From assembly GCF_032118995.1 (NCBI RefSeq), contig NC_092665.1:15148012-15212011 (forward strand): a stretch of DNA of 64,000 nucleotides, in the 5' to 3' direction. The first letter of the stretch is position 1; each line of letters opens with the position of its first letter. This DNA is from Asterias amurensis (taxonomy: Eukaryota; Echinodermata; Asteroidea; Forcipulatida; Asteriidae). The notes beneath the pieces are model-generated. The model was not told the DNA's origin. It did no database searches and saw only the letters and a program-made list of their open reading frames with translations. The translations under genes were made by a program, and so were the position numbers. Below are positions 24,245-35,100 of the stretch, one piece after another.

Positions 24245-24395
24245 CAGTGGGTGCGTTCGTTTAGCTTCCCCGGGTCGACCCCGGTGTGTGGCGTTTTGTT
24301 TTTCCAGGAAGAATGTGTGCAGATAATTACCCACGTGTGTCCTGGAAAAAAAAAACACGCCACACACCGGGGTCGACCCAGGGAAGCTAAGAGGT
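24245..24395. repeat. MITE family I (TTAGCTTCCC-GGGTCGACCC ends)
   Basis: Compact inverted repeat with CCCCGGGTCGACCCCGGTGT at the left and ACACCGGGGTCGACCCAGGG at the right. A longer relative is at 40866-41108 and a single end at 21535-21580. Confidence 0.75.
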
Positions 24396-24556
24396 TACCC
24401 TTGCATGGTGCGGAACACACATAGAGCTTTATATAATATTGTCAGTATATAAAGCTCTATGGTCTGCCATTTTGTGAGAACGAGTCAGTAATTATTTTTG
24501 ACTCTAACAAATACATGTTTTGCCCACAAAAACGTTGACATAGTATCCAATGTTAT

Positions 24557-24935
24557 TTAGGCAGTGGACACAATTGGTAATTACTCAAAATAATTATTAG
24601 CATAAAACCTTTATTGGTGACGAGTAATGAGGAGAGGTTGATGGTATAAAACACTATGAAAAATGGTTCCCTCTGAAGTGGAGAGTTTTCGTGAACGAAG
24701 TAGTTTTCCACGAATTTGATTTCGAGACCTCAGATTTAAATTTGAGGTCTCGGAATCAAGTATCAGAAAGCACACAACATCGTGTGAAAAGGGTGTTTTC
24801 TTCTTTCATAATTATCTCGCAACTTCGATGACCGATTGAGCTCAAACTTTCACAGGTTTGTTATTTTATGCATATGTTAAGATACATCAAGTGAAACGAC
24901 TGGTTTTGATGAATTTTCAAAGACTAGGTTTACTA
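24557..24935. repeat. MITE family A, right end lost
   Basis: Begins TTAGGCAGTGGACACAATTG and runs through the internal palindrome, then loses identity near 24925. Opposite in orientation to the next copy at 25080. Confidence 0.7.
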
Positions 24936-25079
24936 TTTTCGTGCATTTTTAGTCCTGTTGTTAATAATCACCATTGAATAACAGCGTATTTTGTGCTTAT
25001 TAGGGTGCTAACAGACAAAAGTAAGGGTAAAACCAAATAAAATATTTTTTATCCCTATTGCAAGTTTGCAATTGTTTTT

Positions 25080-25466
25080 AAAGGCAGTGGACACTATTGG
25101 TAACTGTCAAAGACCAGTCTTCTCACATATTGTATCTCAACATATGCATTAAATAACAAACCTGTGCAAATTTGCGCTCAATCGGTCATCGAACTTCCGA
25201 GATAATAATGCAAGAAAAAATACCCTTGTCACACGAAGTTGTGTGCGTTTAGATGGTTGATTTCTTCGAGACCTCAAGTTCTAAACTTGAGGTCTCGAAA
25301 TCAAATTGGTGGAAAATTACTTCTCTCTCAAAAACTATGGCACTTCAGAGGGAGCCATTTCTTACAATGTTTTATACCATCAACCTCTCCCCATTACTGG
25401 TCACCGTGAAAGGTTTTATGCTAATAATTATTTTGAGTGATTACCAATAGTGTCCACTGCCTTTAA
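25080..25466. repeat. MITE family A, complete
   Basis: Both TTAA flanks are present, with ends AGGCAGTGGACACTATTGGT and its inverse. About 145 bp separate it from the opposite-facing copy to the left. Confidence 0.8.
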
Positions 25467-25469
25467 TTT

Positions 25470-26250
25470 GTTAAAAATGTGTATGTTTTCCACTCTCAAA
25501 TTATCAAGTTGCAAATTATTATAACACTCAACAACTACTGACCTTTGACCTTCATCCAGACGGGCCTATTGTTAACACGATTAATTGCATTAGAATTTAA
25601 TGTAAACCGAACAAAAGGTTTAATTGCGCGTAAAACAATACAAAGCGACTGGTTGGACTAAACATTGATTGATCGGGAAAGCTTTTCTTTGATGGTTAAA
25701 ACAGCATTGTTTCGTGTATAGGTTAACGAGGATCGGTCGCCATTTTGAAATTAATAGGAAAACCAGTCAAGCATGGAAACGCGTTTGACATGAGAACATT
25801 TTTTAGACAGTGAACGCTTTGTAACGTTTAAAATTTATAATAACCACTTGCTATAATGAAATTTTTTTTGAGCGTGAGACTCACCTATACACGCTTGCTT
25901 TGCTGAGATGTAGACAAAGAGAAATTCCACATTTTTATCTGCAAGGTTTCTTTCGGAGTGGGAACTTTCGGAGTGAATCAAATCTCGAGGTTGGCCGGAT
26001 CGTCTCAACCGATAATTATGTTCATCAGCTACGGAACTTTTTCAATCAATTTGAAAATAAAGAGAACCTTGAAGAACGAATCAATTTAACGATTGAAGGG
26101 ATGGAATATTAATGAAAAATACAATTCGCATGGAGTTCTGAGTATAAAGTAGAATTAAAAACAACTGGTGAAAAGGTTTTAACCCTGGGTGGGGAGCCAA
26201 AGGTGTCTGCAAGTAATAAGGGGTGAGCATTAAATAATGGAGATTAAGGG
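25470..26250. other. Intergenic DNA, nothing recognised
   Basis: AT-rich unique-looking sequence between the FN3 gene and the GPCR. The open frame at 25900-26112 has no motif and is not supported. Confidence 0.4.
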
Positions 26251-26251
26251 T

Positions 26252-26469
26252 TACGGCTTACGTAGCTTGGGCATCTTGAAGTGACTTCGAGGCTCGTGTA
26301 TAAAGAAAGGGGACCAGTCTAAGGATAAGGCTGCAAATTGAAGTCAGAGGTTTTGACGACTACGGCTTACGTAGCTTGGGCATCTTGAAGTGACTTCGAG
26401 GCTCGTGAATAAAGAAAGGGGACCAGTCTAAGGATAAGGCTGCAAATTGAAGTCAGAGGTTTTGACGAC
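26252..26469. repeat. 109-bp tandem duplication
   Basis: Units 26252-26360 and 26361-26469 both start TACGGCTTACGTAGCTTGGG and end TTTTGACGAC. I see one difference (GTGTATAAAG versus GTGAATAAAG). Confidence 0.9.
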
Positions 26470-26580
26470 AAAGGCCGCTATTTATGCTGCATAGGATGTC
26501 ATAAAATTAGTGCTTATTTGGGTGTTGGACTTAATTTGTCAAAAAATTTATGATTTTTGAAGATTTTTCAAAATGTGACA

Positions 26581-26586
26581 TTTATT
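26581..26586 (-). terminator. Polyadenylation signal of the GPCR gene (minus strand)
   Basis: TTTATT on the plus strand reads AATAAA on the gene strand, about 340 nt downstream of the GPCR stop. It is a plausible signal with no other support. Confidence 0.35.
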
Positions 26587-26923
26587 ATATCCAAACTGAG
26601 GGTGGGAAACCTAAATTTAAGGTTTAAGGGAGTCTGACCAATTTCGGTAAAATGTGGGATTTCGGCTCGAACTCTGCGTCGACCCATTTGACCCATAGAT
26701 GGTCAGATCCCATTGGATATATTTTCGTGAGTATCTAAAGTATGTGGCACCTTTTCTAATTAAATGCTAGAGTTAGTTTCTACGATAGTGTTTTTTATAT
26801 AAATATCAACTCAAAATGGCGTCAGCGCCACTAAAAAGACACCTCAACTGTTATGAGAACATAGTTTGAAATAAAGTTGAATGGAGTTCACGCGGCGAGA
26901 TGCTCTTTTCAGTTCAGTCATAT

Positions 26924-28747
26924 TTATAAGTTCTTAGTTGTTTCTCCAAACCTTGTCGTAGCTGTATTGTTGGTTGAGCTTCCTTGTTCCGGTCCGGTGT
27001 TACCCACGCTTGCTGTCCCCACCCGGAACGCTTTCCGAATCCCCTCTCGGAACGGTTTGTTGGTCATTGTGTACAGGATCGGATTCACGCAGGAGTTGCA
27101 CACAGCTAAGATGATGCCAACGTGGTAGACGGGTGATGCGAAATTGATGCTCACTCCGATGTTGTAGAGCAGGAACATGAATTGGTTTGGGGCCCAACAC
27201 ATGGCAAAGGTGATCACGAACGTCATCAGGGTCCGGACGAGCATCCTGCTAGCACGGAGCTGCCACATCTTGCGTCGGTCAACTTCGGTGAGGGGTGAAG
27301 AAGCTGAAGATTGGGAGAAAACCGAGTGGTACACAAATCAAGTTTTAAAATTCATAGTAGTGTTTGTTTCAATCAAGGGAGGTTTTCTTCAATTATAGTT
27401 ATGTCTCGAACAGTGGCGTAATCGGACACTCATTTGGGGTTGGGCAAGCGGGAAAAAAGACATGTGGGGATGGGGGCGGGCTATTGGAGGCATCGCACCA
27501 CGGGGAGGGTGACAATGGTTCGAGCGGGCGGGGGCTCTAACCCCGCCGATCCCCAGCCTGGCATACACCACTGGTCTCCTGGAATCGCAAAGGGACTGGG
27601 TCACACTTGTGCGGTCAGCCTGATCTAAAATGGGTCAGGCTGACTGGGACGTCTAACATAGATTTTAAATGTCAGTCTGTGTCTAAATTGGCGGCTATAG
27701 GCCTACTAGACCTTTATCGCGGTGTGGTTACCTTGATTTTACTCCATACCAACTCATTGTAACCAAACTGAGGTTGGATGAAATAATAGTCTGGTGCCAT
27801 GCGCAATGAATGTTAGCATTCATTACTTTAACAGGGAACGTGACCAATATGGTGACAGCGTGATAAAGGCCTATGGCTACGGCTACGACTGTTGCTTAAG
27901 GTGTTTCTCTTATAAGGACGTCATGTACTTCAACGCAGGGTGACGCAGCGATCCAGCCGTATAGCCGTAGGCGTATAGCCGTAGCCGTATAGCCGCCAAT
28001 TCGGACATAGTACTCACCCATCCGACCGTTTAGTATCTGGACTTGTCGTTTGAGGGTCGAGATGACCTTCCACTGGGCCGCTACCATCACAATGAACGGA
28101 GCCACGAAGTTAGCCGTGAAGTTGTACACCCCGACCACGGCCTGGACGGTCCGGTCGGGCCATCCCACGAAGTGGCACCCGACTATTTCATCTTCTCGGT
28201 AGAGAAACAAGATGAAGATCTTGCAGAGCGCACCTATTACCCAGCAAGATACCATCATTAGGTACTTATTACGCCTGGTGAAGACTTTCTTGTACTTGTG
28301 CGGGTACACGATGGCAACAAACCGCTCCAGGTTGATGGTGACCAGGCAAAGCACGGATACCACAGCGCAAACCCAGAACAGAAACTGGCTGACATACAGC
28401 TTGCATCGGAGCTGACCAAAGAACCCAGTGTTAGGCTCAGACGGCCCCATGGTCGCAACGATTTTGAAAGGGATGACCAATAGGCACACGATAAAATCAA
28501 CCAATGCGAGATGGACTAAGATATCGCTGGTGTTCGACCGCAGGGACGGAACGCGTAAGAGTACAAAGGCCACCAGCAGGTTACCAAGGATCCCAACCAC
28601 ACAGATGACACCGTAAAGAATGAGAACGAAATCGCTGTCGGCAAAGCTGTCCCAATTGGTTGATTTTGAATAGCCAGCGGTGACGTCATCAGACGATGGT
28701 GTGACACTGGTTGTGTTGCTTCCATTGAAAAAATGCATTTTGTTCAT
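26924..28747 (-). CDS. Class A (rhodopsin-type) G protein-coupled receptor, peptide-receptor-like, 2 exons
   Basis: Exon 1 is 28018-28747 and exon 2 is 26924-27303, joined in phase 1 to give 369 residues. It is a seven-helix plasma membrane receptor. Seen: N-terminal glycosylation sites NGS and NTT; GN at residues 55-56 in helix 1; D84 in helix 2; C115 and C191 placed for the conserved disulfide; ERF (141-143) in place of DRY; CWAP in helix 6; and NPILY in helix 7, followed by the basic helix-8 segment KPFREGIRKAFR. The third intracellular loop carries the intron. Overall shape suggests a peptide receptor of the somatostatin/galanin/allatostatin-like group, but the ligand cannot be read from the sequence. 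The exon 1 donor (GTGAGT) is followed within a few bases by a MITE end. AATAAA lies about 340 nt past the stop. Confidence 0.92.
27861..28009. repeat. MITE family S in the GPCR intron, abutting the splice donor
   Basis: Left end AAGGCCTATGGCTACGGCTA; right end with repeated CCGTATAGCCG and then CGCCAATTCGGACATAG. Related to 8045-8140. Confidence 0.6.
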
Positions 28748-30520
28748 TTTTTTGAGTCTGTCTTTATGTGTCGAAATAAATAAATATAGTTTGTTGTTAA
28801 CAACTTAGCAGTTAAATGGTGTTTGAAACGTAGCAGTTGATGATTCAGTGTCAACCGGGAACCCGTTGATAAAACAGGAGAGGTGCAGTACGTGCAGTAT
28901 CCCGGGACAATATCACATCTCTGCACAGAACAAAATGATTAAAACAATTATTAACCGATAATTAATAGAAATAACTAATTGTCCAAGTTGTATTTATATA
29001 TAGGTTGGTAGATTGATACATGAATCTTTTTTCAGATTCATATGTTTGGGGTGAAAAATTATCCAAACCATTACTTCGAAGCGAATCTTTTCTCAAAATA
29101 GATTATACTTATGCTGCAGTGCTTCTCACCAAGTGCGTTGTTATGCATTATTAATTTTGAGTTGATGGCGTTCTATGGTTCTATCTGTCGATAATTTGTG
29201 TCCCCGTCACTCAGAAGAATTTGACATAATCAAATCAAATCTAAAGTAAGGGCAGCTTTTAGTAAATTTAGAATAAGCTTGATTTGATTTTGTACTTGCC
29301 ATCAGAATAAAGATTTCTGTGCGAACAACAATTTACTGTTGAATGGAGCAGTTCAAGAACAAAATTTATTTAAAAAACTCAACTTTCCTTGACAAAAAAA
29401 CAAGAAAGCACCATTCGGTTCGTCCCCACTCTCTCTTCGATTTGTCTGTTTGCTTGTATACCTTAGTGTACGTGTGCAATGTGTGATCCGTACAGAGATA
29501 AGAAAGCTGTGACAAAAGCTCAGTCGTCGGGGTTTCACTTTTTACAAACTTTGTGTTTGTCTACGAAATGCGTAGCCTTTTTAAGCAAACATAATTTCAA
29601 GTTGCATTTTTATCTAGTCCTTTTGAAGCATGCCTGTTATCATTATAATTATTCTTATTTATTCGGCAAATATTTAAAGACAATAACGTTAAAAAAATAG
29701 AGTATATTGGAGGATTTTAGTGAAATTATTTTCAGGGATTGTATAAAAAAAAAAGGGTTTCAACTGTATCTGCTTATTGACTCTAATTTTTGTCTGACGT
29801 GAACATCCTCCTATAATAATGTTAGGGAGACCTAGATAACACTTAGATTGTGTCCCCTTTTTAAATTAACTTTGAAGGAAATCAAATTAGATGAAGAAGA
29901 AGTGGGGCAACTAAAACCAACTTCATCTCTACCGTGACATACATTTTTGTGGATAAGGTATTCACCAAGGAGACGCTTTAATGGTTTCAAGCAAGCACGA
30001 AGATTTTTTCTTTGATTAAATTTCGTCCAGGACTACAAAAAAATAATGCCATTAAAATGCCATCTATTGAAAGAAACTGTTTGTTTTTCTACTTCAAGAG
30101 TCACGAAGTTGCCTCTTGCACTTAGACAATATGTTGACGTGCTATGGATACGATAATTTTTTACCCCATGATGTCATAGAAAATAAAAGTAGTAGCTCAT
30201 CTTCACATGCAAATAAAGTAATTTTTGAGTGTACAATCTCGCATTATGCATAAATTTACCGCGTTGGGTTTACAGATCACAGATCAAACCAATGACTCTA
30301 TATTCAATTAAATTTAAGTTTGGAACACAATCTGATTAACCACAACATAAATTTATTTATTTATTACATCCAGTTAGAACACCGATTTTCAAAGGTATAC
30401 CCAGCATTAAAACGTTCATAATTTGTTTGATAAATATAATTACAGTAAAAACACTAGAAAAATAATTAAAGTTTAAACAAAACAGAAAAAGACTTGACTA
30501 TCGCTTACAAAAACCACTCA
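28748..30520. other. Probable GPCR 5' intron / upstream region, no elements recognised
   Basis: AT-rich unique sequence. If the non-coding exon at about 30522-30618 is real, this is intron 1 of the GPCR gene, with an acceptor candidate just upstream of 28747. Confidence 0.35.
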
Positions 30521-30521
30521 C

Positions 30522-30730
30522 CTGATCAAAAACCTTCGTCTGTTCGAATCTGCAAACTGCGGATTTTCGTGATGTTCTATACTTCTTCAAACGAATGGCA
30601 TCGCAACCGCCTGCTTTCTGGCCGTGCGAGGTGGATCAGCTTCGTTTTATAACTCGAGTCAACTTCCCACTTGCCGCGCTGTGATTGGTGGATTCCCATC
30701 GACGTCACAGTTTTAAAACCGCCATTTTGG
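30522..30730 (-). promoter_or_regulatory. Possible GPCR promoter and non-coding first exon
   Basis: On the minus strand a TATAAAA box (30645-30651), a CCAAT box (30683-30688), a CRE-like GTGACGTC (30701-30708) and a YY1-like CCAAAATGGCGG near 30730 occur in promoter order. About 120 nt downstream of the TATA box a strong donor, CAG|GTGAGTGG, falls at 30522/30521. This fits a non-coding first exon spliced to an acceptor just upstream of the GPCR start at 28747. Assignment to the GPCR is inferred from strand and distance. Confidence 0.4.
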
Positions 30731-30836
30731 AGAAATTTGATATAAAGAGAAAAGTGGCGCGAAGAGTGGGTGGACGTATTCATGGCGTGTAAAACAACTT
30801 GCATTCAACTTGGTTCTTGGTTGAAAAGCTCCTTAC

Positions 30837-31800
30837 AAAACTCAGCGCATTGAGTACCTTGTTTGGTAGATACATGTGCGCTATACAATACTTCGATATT
30901 TATTAATTAAAAACAAAAACTTATCCATGGAGATTCGAGGAGGCATATTAAATGCTGTGCAGTGCAGCTATGAGGTGCTATAAAAGCACATAATAGAAAA
31001 GTAACAGAGGTGCAAGTAACAAACATTACGGTTATGTAAAATGGAAAATCGCGCATAAGCCAAATTCGGCTGTAAAGCAGCTCTATGACATTAGGCCCTG
31101 TGATTGGCCATGAGCCTTCTACGTCAAGATCCTGACGGTCACGTGGTGAGGATGTACCGTTGATCTCGCATTCATTTCGCATTCATATTCTACGTACACG
31201 TTTACATATACATATAAAACATCATTATATGGATGTAACGTTCTGATTAAATCATTATTTTTCTTCTTAACACATGTGTACAATCCATGTAGAACAACTA
31301 TTAGACCTATTCATTGTTTGAAAGCAACTGCTTAGACCTATGTGTACACGCAGACAATTCATTGTTTTTTACCTACACTTTAGACATTAAAAAACCAAAA
31401 ACACAGATAACAAACGTGCTGACAAGAGGCTCTTTTACGAAAAATTCTGACACAAACTACAGACCAGAAATACCCCAACTCACCCCATAAAAACCCAACT
31501 TTGTGCCCCTAAAAGTTTACATTATTTTCGCTGCTGGAAGCAATATTGTTCTAGGGGTAACAAGACTGTTTTAAAAATACTACAAACAAATATTTAAAAA
31601 CTTTTTACAAATCGTTGTACATTAGTCAAATGGAGGAAACTCTATTAAACATGATTTACAATGCCTTTATAAACTTTACAATTAGAAATATCCAATATTG
31701 TCGAGATTTGTGATACCATGAAAAGCTATAACTTGGGTGCCTATAAAGGTTATATTTCATTTAGGCCAATACCGTATTAATGTAATGTTTTCTTAGGGAT
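30837..31800. other. Intergenic region with repeat tails
   Basis: 30837-30905 (TTGGTAGATACATGTGCGCT...) matches the 3' tail at 7800-7872. 31060-31100 is a scrap of a family-C end. The rest is unassigned AT-rich sequence downstream of the TIR receptor gene. Confidence 0.4.
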
Positions 31801-31924
31801 AGGAGTGTACAGCCACAGACCCATATTCAAAGTGTCAACCACATCTCAAAATGGCAGTAGTAGAAATGTCTATACAACACTTAGAACTCAAATCCTCATG
31901 CTCAACCAGCCTTTCCCCCGAACA

Positions 31925-32185
31925 CTGATATATCAGTGTTTCTCTAAATGTAAAGGAGGGAAAAACACCACTCTTTACATTTCGAGTTGTCCCCAAATGG
32001 CTCTTTTTAAAAGAGAGGTGGTTATTTCACTCTGGGTTTGACTCCAGGACAGAGTGAAAAGCACTCAAAAAAGATGCAAACTTAATTCCAAAAGAGTGGA
32101 AGACCGCTCGAAACAGAGTTGTCCCTCATCATCTCACCTCTTTTCAAAGAGTGCATTTTCACTCTTTTGCATTTTTAGAGAGATA
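31925..32185. repeat. MITE-like inverted repeat just downstream of the TIR receptor stop
   Basis: Ends read TCTCTAAATGTAAAGGAGGG and, inverted, CTCTTTTGCATTTTTAGAGA. If transcribed, it forms part of the receptor 3' UTR. Confidence 0.45.
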
Positions 32186-32199
32186 AGTAAAACGACGCC

Positions 32200-35100
32200 C
32201 TAAAGACTGTCATATCCTTCCTCTTCCGTATCAATGAGTTGATCTTCATCATTCCCCATCGAAAGAGAAAATACCGGTTCTTCCAAACCCAGGGGAGTGC
32301 TAGGCAAAGATTCCCACAAAAGCTTCCAGAACTGCTCCTCGTCGTCCTCCCTCTGCGGACCTCTGCCGTCCAAGACGGCGCTGGGCCAGGTGATGTACGA
32401 GAGAGTACGGAGGACGGTCTGGAGGTCTTCGGAGAGTTTCTCTGGGGTACCGAGATCCTCGAAGATGACCGGGATGATGTCCATTTGACGGCGCAGCATC
32501 TGAAGAAGAGCTGCTTGGAATTCAAAGCGACACCATTCACTCTCGACAAAGCCTGGGGTCAGAAGGAGAAGCGTCTTGCGACTTCGACGAACTGCATCTG
32601 AGATGTTGTCGATGATACCTTGAAAAAGAAAAATAAGGCAAAAACCTCCAGCTTTTTAACAATTTATATCTTCTTTATATCATTTGTAGCAATTAATAAC
32701 CACAAGGGAAACTGACAGGGTTGAACAAAGAAAACGTGTCCAGCAGAGTGGGATCTGAACCATATACGACTCCAGATTAACGTGCCGGTGCTCCGTTTAG
32801 CTAACTATGCTGGCGGTCTCCCTGTTAATTTATCAATATATTTGTTTGGTAGGGGTCTGAACAGACTGGCACCCGAAAAAAAAGAAATTGACAAAATCTA
32901 GACAACTCAGAGAGCACCGGTATCCCAGGGAATTCTGAACGCCAGAGATTGTGTCCCCCGGGAAATGTGCAGGAGGATGGTTCAAAAGAGGGCGCTATAT
33001 CAGAAGTAGTTTGTGCACAGTTCGCCATAATGGGGGACAGAATCTCCTGCCACGTTGTTGTTGGTTTAAATTTTCCTTTGTTCAACACCAAATTGTCTTC
33101 ATATCTTATGGCATCTTGTTAAACCATCTTGGCTCTACTAAGAGAACTTTAGGTAGTATATACTCACTCCTTCCCGGTAAGAAGAACCGGTAATGAACAC
33201 AAACACGGTAACCATCTTTCTCCAATCTCGGAATGAGGTCATTGATAACAAATTCCTCGTCTGGTGTTCCGCTCTTGTACGAGATGAAGACATCGAAGTC
33301 TTTGTCGTCTGAATCGGGAAAAAACGAAGAAAAATCATGCTGAGATGGTTTTAGCCGGTTCTAGACCTGTGAACCGTTCGACTGCTCCTTTTCCATAGAA
33401 GTTAAGATGTATTAAAAAACACTAACCTGTGAACAGTTTGATTTATTTATGCAATGAGAAATCATGCTTACCTTTATTTTTGCCAGTCTTTGCAGACCAC
33501 CAAAGGATGACTTCTTTACGGAAGCGATAAGCAAGAAGACTTGAGATGACCAGAAATAAGACACACATTCCTCCTGAGACCCCAAATGCGGAAATTGCAG
33601 CCCGTGTCCAGCCATTTTCTATCAGACAAACACAGAAGATGTGATAATGATAAATAAGTTTCGGAGGGTCCTTGGCTTCACAACTAGAATAAATTAAATG
33701 AAAATTTAAGTGGACACCATTGGTAATTATTCAAAATAATTATTAGCATCAAACCTTTCTTGGTGACGAGTAATGGGTAGAGGTTGATAGTATAAAACAT
33801 TGTGAGAAACGGCACCCTCTGTAGTGACGTAGTTTTTCGAGAAAGAAGTAATTTTCCACGAATTTGATTTCGAAACCTCAGAGTTAGACTGAGGTTTCGA
33901 GATCAAGCATCTGAAAGCAGACAACTTCGTGTGACAAGGGTGTTTTTTCTTTCATTATTATCTCGCAACTTCGACGACCAGTTGAGCTCAAATTTTCACA
34001 GTTTTTTGTTTGTTATATGCATAATATGTTGAGATACACCAAGTGAGAAGACGGGTCTTTGACAATATTATCAATGCTATCCTCACCCGTCACTCTTTAA
34101 GAGGTTATTTACTTCCTTTGATCTCCTCACCTGTAACTCTCATCTTCACCGTGTCACTCGTCTCACCAATCTCATTCCCAGCTGAACAGGTCAAGCTGGC
34201 CAGGTCATAGGTCATATCAACATTCCTAAGACGGTAGGTATCACTAGTCGACAAATTAGTCTGTGGTGTTTTGCCAGGTCGATCGAGAGTCCAGGTGTAG
34301 CTGGTTGGGTCTGGGTTGCCTTTGGTCAAGCAGGAGATGACAGCATCCTGTCCCGAGGCAAGCGAGATTGGATCTGGACTTATCTCCACAATGGGTTCAT
34401 CTATAATTTTGATGAAGTAAAATTAATTAAATTGTTGTAGGATACTTTAAGTTCAATTTCAGTTCATTTAGAGTTTTAGGTATTATTGGTAGTGATACAT
34501 AACTTTGTACATTGAAGCATTTTTGTCCTTTTGGCCACCTGTTTAAATTTTAATGTGTTTAATAAAAATAAATAGCCTATTTTTATGTACCAGAAATAAT
34601 ATAGTTTGTTTAGTCTAGTAGCTTAATTTGAAGTTTATACCAGAACCAGTTCACACAGAAATGGGTCTTAGTCGAGAATTATGTATCACTACAATGTTTT
34701 TACTTGCTGAAGATTGTCATTTTTTGTCCTTCTGTTTTCTCCTGATAACTCAAATTTCCTGTACATTTTATGGTTGATCGCACAAAAAATTGAACTCTGT
34801 CAGCAACTATTTTATCAACATTACCAATACTGTATTAACAAAACTAAGTACAAGTTAAATGGGCCATGTTTCAGTTTTGTTTTCAGTTTCTTATGGACCT
34901 CTATCACTAATGCACTTTGCACTGAATTTACTTCTCTTAAATGTACGTGGTTGATCAGTAGCACTACTGCTCATATCATTTCTAAAGCAAACTGTCACTT
35001 ACATTTGACATCCAATGAGGTAGATACTTCAGTAGTCCCCTCCCAGGCTGGGCTTTCCATGGCAACGTACACTCTCCTCCGGTTATCCCCAGGGGTGGGG

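Noticed and set aside
32735-32825. Possible tRNA gene on the minus strand
   Set aside because: A and B boxes are present, but no convincing acceptor or anticodon stem was seen, so I call it a SINE head.
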